From the NCBI GenBank assembly GCA_022059125.1, contig JAEUWY010000002.1, positions 2,294,001 through 2,358,000 on the forward strand: a DNA stretch of 64,000 bases, read 5' to 3'. Positions 20,550 through 32,716 of this stretch are shown one piece after another. Position 1 is the first letter of the stretch. Each line of letters begins with the position of its first letter. Under the pieces are notes generated by a model. The model made no database searches and was not told where the DNA came from. It was given only the letters and a program-made list of their open reading frames with translations. The position numbers were made by a program, and so were the translations under genes. Source of the DNA: Corynespora cassiicola (taxonomy: Eukaryota > Ascomycota > Dothideomycetes > Pleosporales > Corynesporascaceae).

Positions 20550-23420
20550 ATGAGACTTCTTCACTATGACATGTTTGGAAAGCTCATTTTGAGAGACTTC
20601 AGCGGAAAAATTACCCCACCATACGCTATTCTTTCGCACAGATGGGGGGAATCTGAGGTTCTGTTCGAGGATATAGCGAACGAGAGCTACAAAGAGAAAA
20701 AAGGGCGTCGAAAAATTGAGTTCTGCGCCGAGCAGGCGGCTAAGGATCAGCTGCAGTATTTCTGGATCGACACTTGTTGCATTGACAGATGGAATCTCAG
20801 TGAGCTTTCAAGATCTATTAACTCGATGTTTTTTTGGTACAAGACTGCAAAGAAATGCTATGTGTTTCTGCCGGACGTTTCTGTACCTGCGAAAACGGCA
20901 GTAGACCAGCAAAAGGACTGGGAGGTATCATTGCGGGCGAGCGAGTGGTTCCGTCGAGGCTGGACACTTCAGGAGCTTATTGCCCCAAAATCAGTCGAGT
21001 TCTTTTCTTCGGAAGGACAATACGTAGGCACCAAACAATCTCTCGAGCAGCTGGTGCATGAAGTTACCGGCGTTCCGATTGAAGCGCTGCACAGCTGTTC
21101 TCTAGATAAGTTCACTATACCTCAGCGAATACAATGGGTAAAGAACCGCAAAACAACCGAAGAGGAGGATGTGGTATACTGCCTTCTTGGCATACTCGGT
21201 ATTTCTATGCCTACATCCTACGGTGAGGGGTCCGAGAAAGCATGGAAACGACTCGATGATGAAATAAACAGTAGCGCTCCCTTCATCATTCCGTTTTCCC
21301 AAAACGACAACTTTGTTGGCTACGAGTCGGAGCTCGCTGTACTAGAAGCGATGCTCTTTGGAAACAAGCAAGCCACGAGGATGGCGATAGTAGGGCCTGG
21401 AGGGACCGGAAAGTCACAGCTGGCACTCGAGTTTGCATACAGAACAAGGAAACGGAACAAGAGCTGTTCCATCTTCTGGATTGACGCGAGCAGCATAGGT
21501 GGCATCCATCAATCATACGCAAGCATCGCGCAAAAACTCAACATTTCTGGCTGGAACAACGGGAAGACAGATGTTACGCAGATATTGAAGTCACATCTAA
21601 ACAAGGCGGATGCAGGCCAGTTGTTGCTTATTTTTGACAATGCGGATGATGATCATCTAGCGTCTGCTGGGTTGTCCACGGAAGGAGTTGCCTCGTTGGC
21701 TGATCACCTACCACACTCCAGAATGTGTTCCATTCTCTTTACAACTACGAGCAGCGACGCTGCCAAGAGGCTAGCATTCCAAAATATCATACGGTTGCAA
21801 CAAATGACCCCAGATACGGCACAGAGCATGCTGAAGCGATGCTTGGATGCTCCACTGTCGAGAGAGGAATGGCTGGAGGCTGCGCTTTTGCTGCGAGAGC
21901 TGGGATATCTCCCGCTGGCGATTGTACAAGCCGCAGCCTATATCAACACCCAAGACATCACTCTCCAGGATTACCGATCGCAGCTCGCCAAGCAAAAAGA
22001 GGAAACTCTCTATAAAGATGACGACTTGAAGAAAAATATATCGCAGGGATATACCAAGAACAGCTTTTCGACTACTACGCTTCTCTCCGTAAGCCAGATA
22101 CACTATGAAAGTCCGCTGGCAGAAGAATACCTTTTCCTTATGGCCTGTGTCGATCGAAAGGACATCTCGATTGAGTTGCTAGATGCACCCTCGCCACGTG
22201 AAAGAGAAACGGCTATAAGAACAATCAACAGCTACAAACTTGTTACAAGACGGCCTGCTGAATCTGCGCTTGACCTCCACCGATTAGTACACCGTGTTCT
22301 CCGAGATCGGTTTCGGCATCAGGGGGTGTTGGATCGATGGATACAAACGGCTATTGCGAAGCTAGCTACGTTATTTCCAGACGATAGTCACAGCAATAGA
22401 AGCAAATGGAGACGGATGCTGCCACATGCTATGTATGCTCTCTCACACAGTCATGGTGGCCAAGAAGACACTGAGAGAATAGGCTTAGCATGGAAATGTG
22501 CAGAGGCACTGATGAGTGACGGACGGTACGGTGAATCAGAAGTTCTGTTCGTACAGGTGGCAAAACTGAGAGAGAGGGCACTTGGATTAGAACACCCTGA
22601 GACGCTCACTAGCATTAGCAACCTTGGGCTAGTGTTGTTAAGGCAGGGCAAGTACAAAGAAGCAGAGGCGATGCATCGACAAGCATTGCAAAGACATGAA
22701 AAAGTGTTTGGAGCAGAGCATCTAAATACGCTTATCAGCGTTAATAACCTTGGGTTAGTCTTATCAAGGCAGGGCAAATTTGGAGAAGCAGAAGTGATGC
22801 ATCGACGAGCACTGCAAGGGCGAGAGAAGGAGCTAAGAGAGGAGCACTTTGACGTACTCGCCAGTGCCAACAACCTTGGGCTAGTTTTGGAAAGGCAGGA
22901 AAAATACGAAGAGGCAGCAGTGATGTATCAACGAGCGCTGCGAGGGCGAGAGAAAGTGCTTGGAGTTGAGCACCCTGATACTCTCGCTAGCGTCAACAAT
23001 CTTGGGTCAGTGTTATCAAGGCAGGGCAGGTACGAGAAGGCAGAAGTGATGCATCGACGAGCACTCCGAGGGCGAGAAAAGGAACTTAGAGAGGAGCACC
23101 CTAATACGCTCGCTAGCGTTAATAACCTTGGGTTAGTGTTGGAAAAGCAGGGCAAGTGCAAAGAGGCAGAGGCGTTGTATCGACGAGCACTGCAAGGCCG
23201 AGAGAAGGTGCTTAGACCAGAGCACCCTGATACTCTTGCTAGTGTAAACAATCTTGGATCAGTGTTGTCGAGGCAGGGAGAGTACAAAGAGGCAGAGGCG
23301 ATGTATCGACGAGCTCTGAAAGGGCGAGAGAAGGAGCTTGGAGAGAAACACCCTCACACGCTGACCAGCATGGTTAACCTAGCATCTGTGTTAAAGGCAC
23401 AGGGCTCAGCAAGCAGATGA
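20550..23420 (+). CDS. HET / NB-ARC / TPR NOD-like receptor
   Basis: Fungal NLR-type immune or allorecognition receptor, 956 aa, intronless and intact. HET domain at about residues 10-210: PPYAILSHRW (23-32), WIDTCCIDR, and WFRRGWTLQELIAP, the signature of the domain that triggers heterokaryon-incompatibility cell death. NB-ARC at about 265-560: P-loop GPGGTGKS (282-289), Walker B LLLIFDNADD with Asp363, and a later helical segment ELGYLPLAIVQAAAYI that matches the GLPLAL motif. Seven 42-residue TPRs of the kinesin-light-chain type fill 659-952, each with a core like TLASVNNLG-VL-RQG; only four residues follow. The ATG at 20550 is the first in frame. A transposon terminus lies about 200 bp upstream and a broken PNP_UDP domain 270 bp downstream. 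The ligand is unknown. Confidence 0.95.
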   Translation: MRLLHYDMFGKLILRDFSGKITPPYAILSHRWGESEVLFEDIANESYKEKKGRRKIEFCAEQAAKDQLQYFWIDTCCIDRWNLSELSRSINSMFFWYKTAKKCYVFLPDVSVPAKTAVDQQKDWEVSLRASEWFRRGWTLQELIAPKSVEFFSSEGQYVGTKQSLEQLVHEVTGVPIEALHSCSLDKFTIPQRIQWVKNRKTTEEEDVVYCLLGILGISMPTSYGEGSEKAWKRLDDEINSSAPFIIPFSQNDNFVGYESELAVLEAMLFGNKQATRMAIVGPGGTGKSQLALEFAYRTRKRNKSCSIFWIDASSIGGIHQSYASIAQKLNISGWNNGKTDVTQILKSHLNKADAGQLLLIFDNADDDHLASAGLSTEGVASLADHLPHSRMCSILFTTTSSDAAKRLAFQNIIRLQQMTPDTAQSMLKRCLDAPLSREEWLEAALLLRELGYLPLAIVQAAAYINTQDITLQDYRSQLAKQKEETLYKDDDLKKNISQGYTKNSFSTTTLLSVSQIHYESPLAEEYLFLMACVDRKDISIELLDAPSPRERETAIRTINSYKLVTRRPAESALDLHRLVHRVLRDRFRHQGVLDRWIQTAIAKLATLFPDDSHSNRSKWRRMLPHAMYALSHSHGGQEDTERIGLAWKCAEALMSDGRYGESEVLFVQVAKLRERALGLEHPETLTSISNLGLVLLRQGKYKEAEAMHRQALQRHEKVFGAEHLNTLISVNNLGLVLSRQGKFGEAEVMHRRALQGREKELREEHFDVLASANNLGLVLERQEKYEEAAVMYQRALRGREKVLGVEHPDTLASVNNLGSVLSRQGRYEKAEVMHRRALRGREKELREEHPNTLASVNNLGLVLEKQGKCKEAEALYRRALQGREKVLRPEHPDTLASVNNLGSVLSRQGEYKEAEAMYRRALKGREKELGEKHPHTLTSMVNLASVLKAQGSASR
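22524..23405 (+). repeat. seven in-frame 126-bp TPR repeats
   Basis: Exact 126-bp period, units beginning at 22524, 22650, 22776, 22902, 23028, 23154 and 23280. Units 4-6 are the most alike, and alternating units share SVLSRQG or LVLE-Q endings, suggesting duplication of two-unit blocks. No unit has a frameshift or stop. Confidence 0.95.
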
Positions 23421-23689
23421 TCTTTTTGATAGCAACTTTCCATTATAAACCCCATTGACGAATAAGCATTAATGTCGAATTTGTTTCGGCATTATGTGTT
23501 GATTCGCTGCTACCTTTGATCGGAGTTTTTTGTCACACGTTTGGTATCCGCATTGTGGCCCGTTTCTTTTGTGATGATCTACGCTATCACTCGGTGCGTC
23601 GAGAAATGGAGCAGTATCACGCTCAGCATTAGCACCGATATGTAACCAGACAGAAGACAACTGCTATACTAACCAACTTTGTCTCGGGT

Positions 23690-24241
23690 CCATTCTTCCA
23701 CGGTATAAGCAGCAGCACCTCCCTTGCATAGGCCACCGCCACTCCTGGCCCGTACGCTTGCCACCTCGTGTTCTTGTGCGAGTCGACGTAGTCGCAGATG
23801 CCGCGGACAACAAGGCACGGAAACCTGTTCATCAGACCCGCTGCCTCCATTTCCAAGCAGAGCACCCCGCCGAGTAGCGTCTGCGGCGGAGTGTTCAGCG
23901 CCCCTGTCCGCCTAAAACCGTTCGCTGTCGCCTTGCCAGGGTCGTGCTGCACTACCCCGTTGAAGGCCTTGTCGGGCTAGCTGACCACCACGTCCCCCGA
24001 GTCGGACGTCCGCCTCCGCGCTGGGGACGCCTCCGCCATTGGCCACTATTAGGCCGAAGGGGATCCTCTGGAATGTCGCCCGCATCTGCGTTGCCACCGC
24101 CGCGGCCGGATTGTTGCCGATGCGGCTGGTTAGCAGGCACACGACGGCGACGTTGTGGCCGCCTATCGATCCCAGGACATACGCCTTCTCGTCGTTGTCG
24201 CCAGGCTCGTGCTGTAGGTCGGCATGCTCTTCATCGAGCAT
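23690..24241 (-). pseudogene. PNP_UDP (nucleoside-phosphorylase-like) domain, broken NLR N-terminus
   Basis: Reading minus from 24241, MLDEEHADL, YVLGSIGGHNVAVVCL and ADVRLG match the nucleoside-phosphorylase domain that heads many fungal NLRs (PNP_UDP-NACHT/NB-ARC-ankyrin or TPR). Three lesions are visible. First, an extra G in a G run near 23985 shifts the frame after DVRLG. Second, a TAG (CAG in the family) follows VVVS in the restored frame near 23975. Third, PPQTLL runs straight into [12 protein letters not shown], so about 70-90 residues of the domain centre are deleted. The end ([22 protein letters not shown]) is well kept. The usual N-terminal start of the domain (before the MLDEE segment) is missing, as is any downstream NTPase. 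Relationship to the adjacent NLR is unknown; it may be a remnant of a neighbour in a former NLR cluster. Confidence 0.85.
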
Positions 24242-25190
24242 CTCCTTGTTCGAGGAACAGAAACAAAAGAGAGAAGATCGTTACAGAGCTAGGCTTGTTG
24301 CCTGTTTTACGACGTGGCTGCAGCTGCCCGCTACCATATGGGCGTAGACGCTGTGGCTATACATGGCGCAGGCGCTGAGATAGCAATGCAAACGATGCTA
24401 ATAAATTGTCCATTTGTCGTGCATACTAGTCTGTCGCATATCTGAGAGTGCGGCGAGAACGAATAGCGACCCAAAGGATATTGATGGTTCGTAGTATAAA
24501 CTACTGCGGGGCTTGCAGTGTTGGTAGGGTAACCCCGCTTAGACCCAATTGCGCAACGAAACAGCCGCTGGCCCTGGAGCTTATTCTGATCCGTCCTTTG
24601 GCGCCCGCTGTGGGTCTGACAATGAGTCCTAATGTGGCTCCCTAGTACAAATCCTGCGCATGTCAGAGCCTGTACAAGCTCTTACCACACTTTGTACCAA
24701 CAACCACCATCCTTGCGTGTGAGCGTCAGCTCTCTTTGTCACTATTCGTCCTTCAATTCTTCATCAAACCCTCAAAATATCGCCTCCAGGACAAGGTCCG
24801 GGCAAGAAAGCCTCCGCCATCATCCCTGCCAGGTGGTGGCGATTTGCCACCCGCCCGCCCTGTAGCGCTTACAGCTTATGTAAACACTACATCTTTTGCG
24901 CGTATCTTTTGTGCATACAATCGCCACTTAACTAAAAAAGTGCTCTGTACTAGTTGTATTATTAATAACTATTAATATGTAAAAATGCATGTACTACGAG
25001 CTGGAGGAAACTATTGCTATAGCACTATATATTTATATTAGCTACTTAGCAGACCGCTAGCGTTACTTAGTTTTTACTCTACTTTATTTAGCTAATATTT
25101 TATTATTATGTTTATTTAAGCTGTTTTTAGCTAAAAGTATAGTATATATTTACTTTCTTTTCTACTTAACTAATATTACTAATAAAAAAA
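24242..25190. other. transition from GC-balanced DNA to the AT-rich block
   Basis: 24.25-24.88 kb has normal composition with only short open frames and no recognisable gene; a TTGGCGCCC-containing stretch near 24598 resembles retroelement leader sequence but has no LTR partner here. A small inverted repeat, GGTGGC/GCCACC, lies at about 24833-24849. From about 24880 the composition drops abruptly to very low GC with TpA-rich sequence. Confidence 0.45.
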
Positions 25191-25314
25191 TAAAATTAGA
25201 ATAGTTAACGTTTAGCTTACAGTAGCGTAATATTATATATATTATTATATAAAAGCTAAAATTTTAGTATGTTATTTCTAACGTTTCTACGTAAATATAA
25301 AGTTAGCTATATTA

Positions 25315-25497
25315 ATTAGCGTTAAAAAATAGTTATCTTTTAACTTTATTTTATTTATTTCTATTACTTATATAAACAGCTTTTTAGTTTAGTCTTACCG
25401 GCTTTAGTTCTAATACGTTAATACTAGGTTGTTTATACTAGTTAGCGTATCGAAATAGTTATTTTCTAGTTTTATTTTACTTATTTTTATTACTTAT
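25315..25497. repeat. about 125-bp satellite-like units, left of the LTR element
   Basis: Unit 1 starts at about 25315 and unit 2 at 25440, each beginning TTAGCG and containing a T-rich tract ending TATTACTTAT. Unit 2 is interrupted at 25497 by the LTR element and resumes after it at 32717; a third unit begins at about 32790. Confidence 0.7.
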
Positions 25498-25858
25498 TAT
25501 AAGAACACAGGGCGACTTATCTCTAATACGGCTTAGATACTACTTAGAATAAGAGTTTATAGAACTAGAAAATAATTATAAGTTAGAATTTATAGATTTT
25601 ATACGAAAGAATATTTCTAAACTACAGAACTATCTAGAACTATTATAATTTTTTATAGTTTCTTTCTAGCGCCTATTTTAAGTTTAATTTAGTTTTTTTT
25701 TTAGTTATTATAAAAAAGTATAAAAAAATAAAAAATTAAAGCTAAGTTAGAGCTATATTAAAAGTTAGAAACTAGAAATTAAATATAAAGTTTTAAATTA
25801 CGTGCGCGATACTTAAAAGTAAATATATTTAAACTTTATATAAATAAAATTTATTATA
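25498..25858 (-). repeat. 3' LTR of the 7.2-kb element
   Basis: Same 361-bp length as the right LTR, with many C/T and G/A differences in the RIP pattern. Confidence 0.88.
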
Positions 25859-28800
25859 TTACTCTTTTTCTAGTAAACAGATTGTTTTAATCTAATATAA
25901 TTTATAGTTTATTTAGAAAAAAATATAAATAGTTTTTATTAAAAGCAGAGTATTTTATTTTATTATTTACTTTTACTTCTGGTGTTTTACAGAAAAAAGC
26001 ATTACACATTTATATAATTAGTAAAATATTTTTATAAAGCTGCTGCCTAGCAGTTATAAATTTAGTTTTTTAATTTTTTTTTTTTTACTTTTTTAATTAT
26101 TATATTCTGTAAGTAGTTTATTTTAGATTTAGTATTTCTGCTAACTTTTTCTAAAGCCTCTTACTATTAAATTAGCTTTCTAATTTACTTTATAATATTT
26201 ATTTTAGTTTTATTTAGTATTTTATTAGCAGTTTATTATAAAATATATTTACGCGCCTATCGCGCATTAGCAAAAAAATATATAATTAACTTTAAATTTA
26301 AATTAACTTTAAATAAAAAGTATAAGTACTATACTGCTTAAAAAAATTTATATAAGCTAGTATATATCTAACTTAGTGCGTATTTAGAATAGTTAGCTAA
26401 TACTTTATTTTAAATTTTAGAGTACTGCGCTGCTAAGTATAAAATATTAATATAAACTATAAATAATTAAAAAAAATATTTAAATAATTTTATTTTAACT
26501 ACTATAGTAAAAATCGCGGCTAGAGCTATTTTAGTTATAGTTTAAATAACTAGAGTAGAGTCGGGACGCATACAGATAGAAAAAATATTACTAGCTATCT
26601 ATATAACTTTAAAAGTAATCTACTAAAGTATAGAAAAAATAAATTAAAAGCTAGCTAACTTAAAAATAATTTTTTTATATAGCTTAGTTCGCGTAAATAG
26701 AAAAAAAATAGCTAAATTTACTAAGTTTTTTTTAGCGAAGTAGTTTTAGCAGGTAGATAGATTAGATGAAATATTATTAAAATTTAAAAATAAGTTTAAG
26801 TTAAAAAAATCTAATAGTAATAGCGATCTGATTTTTAATAAAAATAAAAAAAACTAATAGTTAGTTCTAGAGAGTTTTAGAGTCAGGCCTAAAATAAGTT
26901 TTAAATAAAAAATTTAATAACTATTCTACTCTACTTTATTATTTTATAAATAATTTATATTTTTTATTCTCTGTTTTTATACTTAAAGCTATTAGTTTAA
27001 AAACTAAAAAAATTCTAGCTTATCAGAGTACTTATTATAAAAAGCTTTTAATTTATATAGAGCTTTTATAAAATTAGATATATTATACTATATAGAATTC
27101 GGGTTATATCTAACTTAGTTTATTTTATACTTTAGTAATAAGCGTATAAGTTTACTAGCAAAAATATTTTTAATTTTTTATTTTTTTACTTTATTAATTA
27201 GTACTTTAGTAAGTTTCGGAGCTTTTTATTCTAAACATAAATTACTTAAATTTTTATAAAAAATATTTAGTATAAATATATTATAAATTTTTAATTTAGA
27301 AGGTAGTTTAAAACAGTATAAATAATTTATTTTTTTTAATATTTTAAAAGGATCTGTCTACTGTTCAGACAGCTTTTAGCTTAGTTTTATAAATATTAAA
27401 TTTTTTATATTAAAATATACTTAATTTTTAATAGTTTAGTTTACTTAGTAACAGTAGAGGTTAACTTAAACTTATATTTATTTTTAAGTTTTTTTAAAGT
27501 TTTTTTTTATAAGCTTTTATATTTTATATATCTGTAAAGTAAATGCTAGAGCGTTTTAGTAATTTAGTTTTTTTTAAAGCTTAAAAAGTTTAAATTTTTT
27601 CTAATACTAATTTTAATAGAGTTTAGAACTAAACAAAACTTAATATAAAGTTATTTCTAAGCTTATATATAAAAAGATAAGTTAAGCGTAATCTATTAAT
27701 AGCAGAAATTTATTTTAGTTATTCTAATAGTAGCTTATAAATAGTCTTAGTCTCTAATTAATATATTAGTTTATAATTTTAATTTAGCTATTAGTTTTTT
27801 TATAGTAAGCAGTAAATAGCTTAATTTTAACGCTAATAATGTAACAGAATTTAAACTAAAAACTAAAAATAAACTGTAGTTTTCGGTCTGATATAATTAT
27901 CTCTAAAATATATTTAAATTAGTATATCTACTAAATAAATAAATAGGCTATACTATATATGTTAGTATTTTTATAATATAAAATTAACACAGCTTACTTA
28001 AAAAGTTAATTAATAATTACTAAAATCTAGTTATAGCTAGCTTTATTACAGAAAAATTTTTTAAAATCTATATAAAAGTATTATATAAAACAGTTTAGAA
28101 TAAAAAAAAAATAGATTTTTTTAGCAGAACAGATTTATTTTAAATATACTTATTAACAGATAAAGCAGTTTTGTATATATTACTTATATAAATTTTTTAT
28201 ACTTTTTTAGTAGTACTTTTAGACTAATAGCTAGTAAGTTTTTATAGCGCTAGGGTGTGCTAAAAAAACTTAGTTATAAGCTTTTTATATTAAGCGTGTA
28301 ATAAGCGTAGAGTTCTAAAAAATATATAGTTAATATTAGTATAATATAAGTTTGTTATATATTTAGTACTAGTTAAAAAAATTTTTGCGTTTTTTTATAC
28401 AGCTTAATTAATTTTTTTTTAAAAAAGTATTAATAAGTTTAAAAGAGTTAAAACTTATAAAGTTTTTTAAAAATATTATATATACGCGAGCTATATACTT
28501 AGTCTAAACTCTAATATATTTTTAAACTAATTTAGCGTTAATTTAAAAATTAAAATAATATAGTCTGATTAGCACGCGAGAACAGTTATTTTACTATATA
28601 ACTAAAAAAATTTTTATATTTTATTTATAACAGCTAAGAATATTAATTTTAGTATTATTTTTATTTAAAGTATATTTAATTTAGAAGTTAAAAAGCGCTA
28701 GTTTTTCTGCCTATTTTACTTATTTAGTATTTAAAACTTTAGTCGTTATAAAATATTCTAATAATTTATAATTAGAATATACTTAAATTTAATACTTTAT

Positions 28801-31800
28801 AAAAAAAAATTAGTTTACTATTTTTAAAAGGCGGTAATAATAGCGAAAAGTTTATTATTATATATTTTTTAGTTAAGCTTAGAACTGGATAGAGTTTTAC
28901 TATAAAAAGTATATAAATACTAATTTTTATTAGTATATTACTAAAACTGTACGCCTGCGATAGCGCTATTAAATATATTAGTTTTTAATTTTATAAGTAG
29001 TTTAGAGTTAAAATAACAAAAAGTTAAAATAGAAAGAAGAGAGTTTTTTAAAGCTTTAAATGCCTAGTTATATTTTTAAATCTATTTAAAAAATATAGCG
29101 AGGCTTTAAAGTATACTAATTAATAAAATAATATAGAAATATTCTAGTACGAATTATTAGTAGAAGCTAATAAATTTAAAAAAAAACTTTATTTTTATAA
29201 TAGTAGTAGATCAGATTTAGTTCTGTAAAATTTTAACTTTTTTTAAATTTATTTTTAGTTTTTAGTTAGTTAGAATATATTTTAAATATTAAATATATTT
29301 TATATAGAATTTAGATTTAGCTATGTTTACTTATAGTTTAGCTTAACATAGTTATTTTAAAACAGCTTTAATATACTAGATATAAGTTTATTTATTTTTA
29401 GAGTAGATAAAAATATTATCTAAATATATAATATAAAAGTTATTAAAGTAGTTAATTAGAACGTCGTTTATGTATTACTAGAAAATAGCTAGTCTATTAT
29501 ATAACTTAAATAGAAAAACTTTATATTTATATGTTCTGTATTATGTTTAAAAAGTAGTATATTTTTTACTATTAAAATTTATTTAAATTTTATTAAATAC
29601 AGCGTAAATATCTAACTTTATAAAAATTTTAGCTTTACTAAACTTTACTAAAAATTTATTTATTTTAAATATTAAATAAATATTTTTTCTAGTTAAAGCG
29701 TTTAGTTTATAATAGTTAACGTATATTTTAAGCTTTTTATTTATTTTACAAACACACAGAATAAGTAATATAAAAAAGCTTTAACTCTGCTTAATAAAAC
29801 TGTATTATAGTTAAATTATTATAAACTTTTAAATAGTTTTAAGTTTTTTAAAATTCTGCTTATACAGAAAACTATAGCTGTTTAAAAAAAATTTAATAAA
29901 AATAATTTTATAGTTATAAAGTTAGTAGAGCGGAAAATAGAGTGCGGTTTTAAAGTTAAATATATTTTAGTATATCTAATATATAGAAAAAAGTCGGGAC
30001 GGTGCTGGAACTACAGCATTCTAAATTTTAGAAAAAAAGTTTTTAATTAGTTAGTTAATTTTAAAAATAGTTATTATAAAAAATTTATTTTTAAATTATT
30101 TTATTTAAAAATAAAAAGTATTAGCTAAAATAGCAGCTATCTAAAAACTTTAACTAAACTTAGAATTTAGTTAGAAGTTAATTAGAAAAAAGCATTTAAG
30201 CTAAAAAAGTTTTAGTTTTTAAAATTAATATAAATAAGTTTCTAAACTTTAATAGTATTTAGTTTAGTTAATTTTTTAGAGAGCGTTTTTTTAGAGAATA
30301 TTTTACTCTGTACTTTAGCTAGTAGATAGTTAGTATAAACGTTAGAATATAGGTAGAGTAAATATATACGAAAATAGGTACTAAAAAAGCTAGATAATTT
30401 AGTTATATTCTGTGTCTAGTTTAAGTTTAAATTTTTTTATTTATTTTAGACTAATAATATAGTTCTAGAATCTAAAGTTAAAAATAATAAAAAAGTAATT
30501 TAGTATTATATATTTATTTAGGCGAAAATAGAAGCAGATATAATAAATAACTAAAAATTTAATTAAATTTTAGAAGCTGTGTATCTTAATCTAGTAGAGC
30601 AGTTTCTAAATAAAAATTTAAAAAGTATAAAATAATAAAGTTGCGATAGAAGTATTAATAAATAAAAAGTTTTATATACTAATATTAATAAAAAAATATA
30701 AATAAATTCTAAATCTGTTAGAATAAAAAACTAAAAGTACTTTAAAGTACTTTTTTTTTAGTAAGTTTAAAATTTTTATCTGTAATAAGTTGTACTTATT
30801 TAAATTTAAAATAAAAAATTTTTTTAGACGTTTTTATTTTCTAATTAGAATAGATTTAGGTTATAGAAGTTAATCGCGTTTTTAAATTAGTTATATAAAT
30901 TATTTTTTATATTAATTTAGTTTACTTGCGGAAAGTTGCAATCGCATATAAAATAGTTTTACTTACTATAATTATAGTAGTTTTTTTTTACAGTTTAAAC
31001 TAGTTTAAATAGCTTATTATTTTTATATTAGTATAGTAGTTATAACTCCGCGCAGGTAGTACGCTAGTAAATAGTTTTTTTTTTTTTTATAAGTGCTGTA
31101 GATAAACTAAATAGCTTTTAATTTTTTAAAACTTTAAGTATAGTAGAACTAGAGTTATTTTTTTTACTTCTGCTAATAGCAGATACAGAAATATTTCAGC
31201 ACTCTATATTATAAGCAGAGAAATATTTTACTATATTATTAAAAAAGTTATTTTATAGAGATTTAAATTTAAAATTTAGAACTCGCAGAGCTAAAGTAAT
31301 CTTTTTCTATAAATAAAAAAACTATTTTTTTTTTATACTCTATTTTTAATAGCAGCAGATAAAAATTAAACTTTAAAAATAAAAAAAAGTTTTTTTTATT
31401 CTATCTGCAGCTAGTAGAAAGCTACTTAATTTTCTACTTTTTTATTTTCTAAAATAAAGTATAATTTTAGAAAATTAAGCATTTTTTCTGCGTTAAAAAA
31501 CTGTTTCTAAAAATTATTAGCTAAATAATAAAGCTCTAAGTATTTTTAAACTAGTTCGAACGTATATTTCTAGACTTCCGCTATATAAACTTACTTAATA
31601 AAATAATAGTTCTAATTAATATTAAAATAATTTTAAATAAAAACTAGCTATTATAAAAAGGTAACAGTTTTTTTATTGCTAAAAAACTTAATCTTAAAAA
31701 TCTGCTTAAATAACTTTATTTAAACTAAAATTAAAAATAATTTAAATAGTTGTTAGATACGAGTTAATAGTAACAGTTTTAGTTATTTTTTATTTTAAAA

Positions 31801-32355
31801 AAAAAAGTCTGCAGCAGCAGCTTTAAGTTTTAGTATTCTAATTTATAACTATAGAATCTCTACTTCTATTAGTATAAAATAGAGATCGTCGTTATTAAGT
31901 TAGAGTTAGAATCTAGTAGATTCCGGATTATTGTCAGGGGGTTAGAATCTAGTAAGTTCTAAATTATTATTAGAAGGTTAGAGCTGTTTTCGCAGCTAGC
32001 TTAATTTTTAAACAGCTTTTTTTATAAAAATATTTAAAAAGTGTGTAGTACTAGATATTAATAGTTAAAATTAATTCTAGTAGATTTTTAGTAGTTATCT
32101 AGTTTTTATTTTAGCGTATAACGTGTTTTTTCTAAAAATAATCTAACTTATATAAAAACAGAAATTCTAAACCTAAAAGCTTTAGTTATTAAAAAATTTA
32201 AAAAATTTTAATTTTACTAAAAGTTAAAAATGTACGTAGTAACTTAAAACAGACTTAGTCTAATATATATACTATTTAGTTATACTTCTTTTTATAATAA
32301 ACAGAAAAATAATATTTTTAAGCTGTTACTAATAAAAAAAAGTCTAAAAATATAA

Positions 32356-32716
32356 TATAAAAATACAGAGTAACTTATCTCTAATACGGCTTAAATACTA
32401 CTTAAAATAAAAGTTTATAGAACTAAAAAACAATTATAAGTTAGAACCTATAAGTTTTATATAAAAGAATATTTCTAAACTATAAAACTATCTAGAACTA
32501 TTATAACTTTTTATAGTTTTCTTCCAGCGCCTATTCTAAGTCTAATCTAATTTTTTTTTTAGTTATTATAAAAAAGTATAAAAAAATAAAAAATTAGAGC
32601 TGAGTCAGAGCTATGTTGGAAGTTAGAGGCTAGAAATTAGATGTAAAGTTCTAAATCACGTGCGCGATGCTTAGAAGTAAATATATTCGAATTTTGTGCG
32701 AACGAGGTTCGTCATA
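32356..32716 (-). repeat. 5' LTR of the 7.2-kb element
   Basis: Less mutated than the left LTR: it keeps CACGTGCGCGATGC and GAACGAGGTTCGTC, which are largely changed to A/T in the left copy. Confidence 0.88.

Larger units (their letters stand above)
25498..32716 (-). mobile_element. complete Ty3/Gypsy-like LTR retrotransposon, RIP-inactivated
   Basis: 7,219 bp, bounded by 361-bp LTRs (25498-25858 and 32356-32716) and a perfect 5-bp target duplication CTTAT (25493-25497, 32717-32721). On the minus strand the LTR begins near TATGACGAACCTCGTTCG, where TG-CA ends are altered by RIP. The reverse-transcriptase active site is readable on the minus strand at about 29413-29428 as YLDN where the family has YLDD, in the context IIYLDNIFIY. 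A purine-rich tract (minus strand) abuts the left LTR, as expected for a polypurine tract at the 3' end. No open frame survives; stops are mainly TAA/TAG. Confidence 0.9.

Noticed and set aside
22524..23405. Regular repeats considered as a CRISPR-like array
   Set aside because: They are 126-bp in-frame TPR codons without spacers, in a eukaryotic gene.
24448..24645. Short plus-strand frame with a TTGGCGCCC stretch, suggestive of an LTR or primer-binding site
   Set aside because: No second LTR, no target duplication and no adjoining gag or pol could be found.
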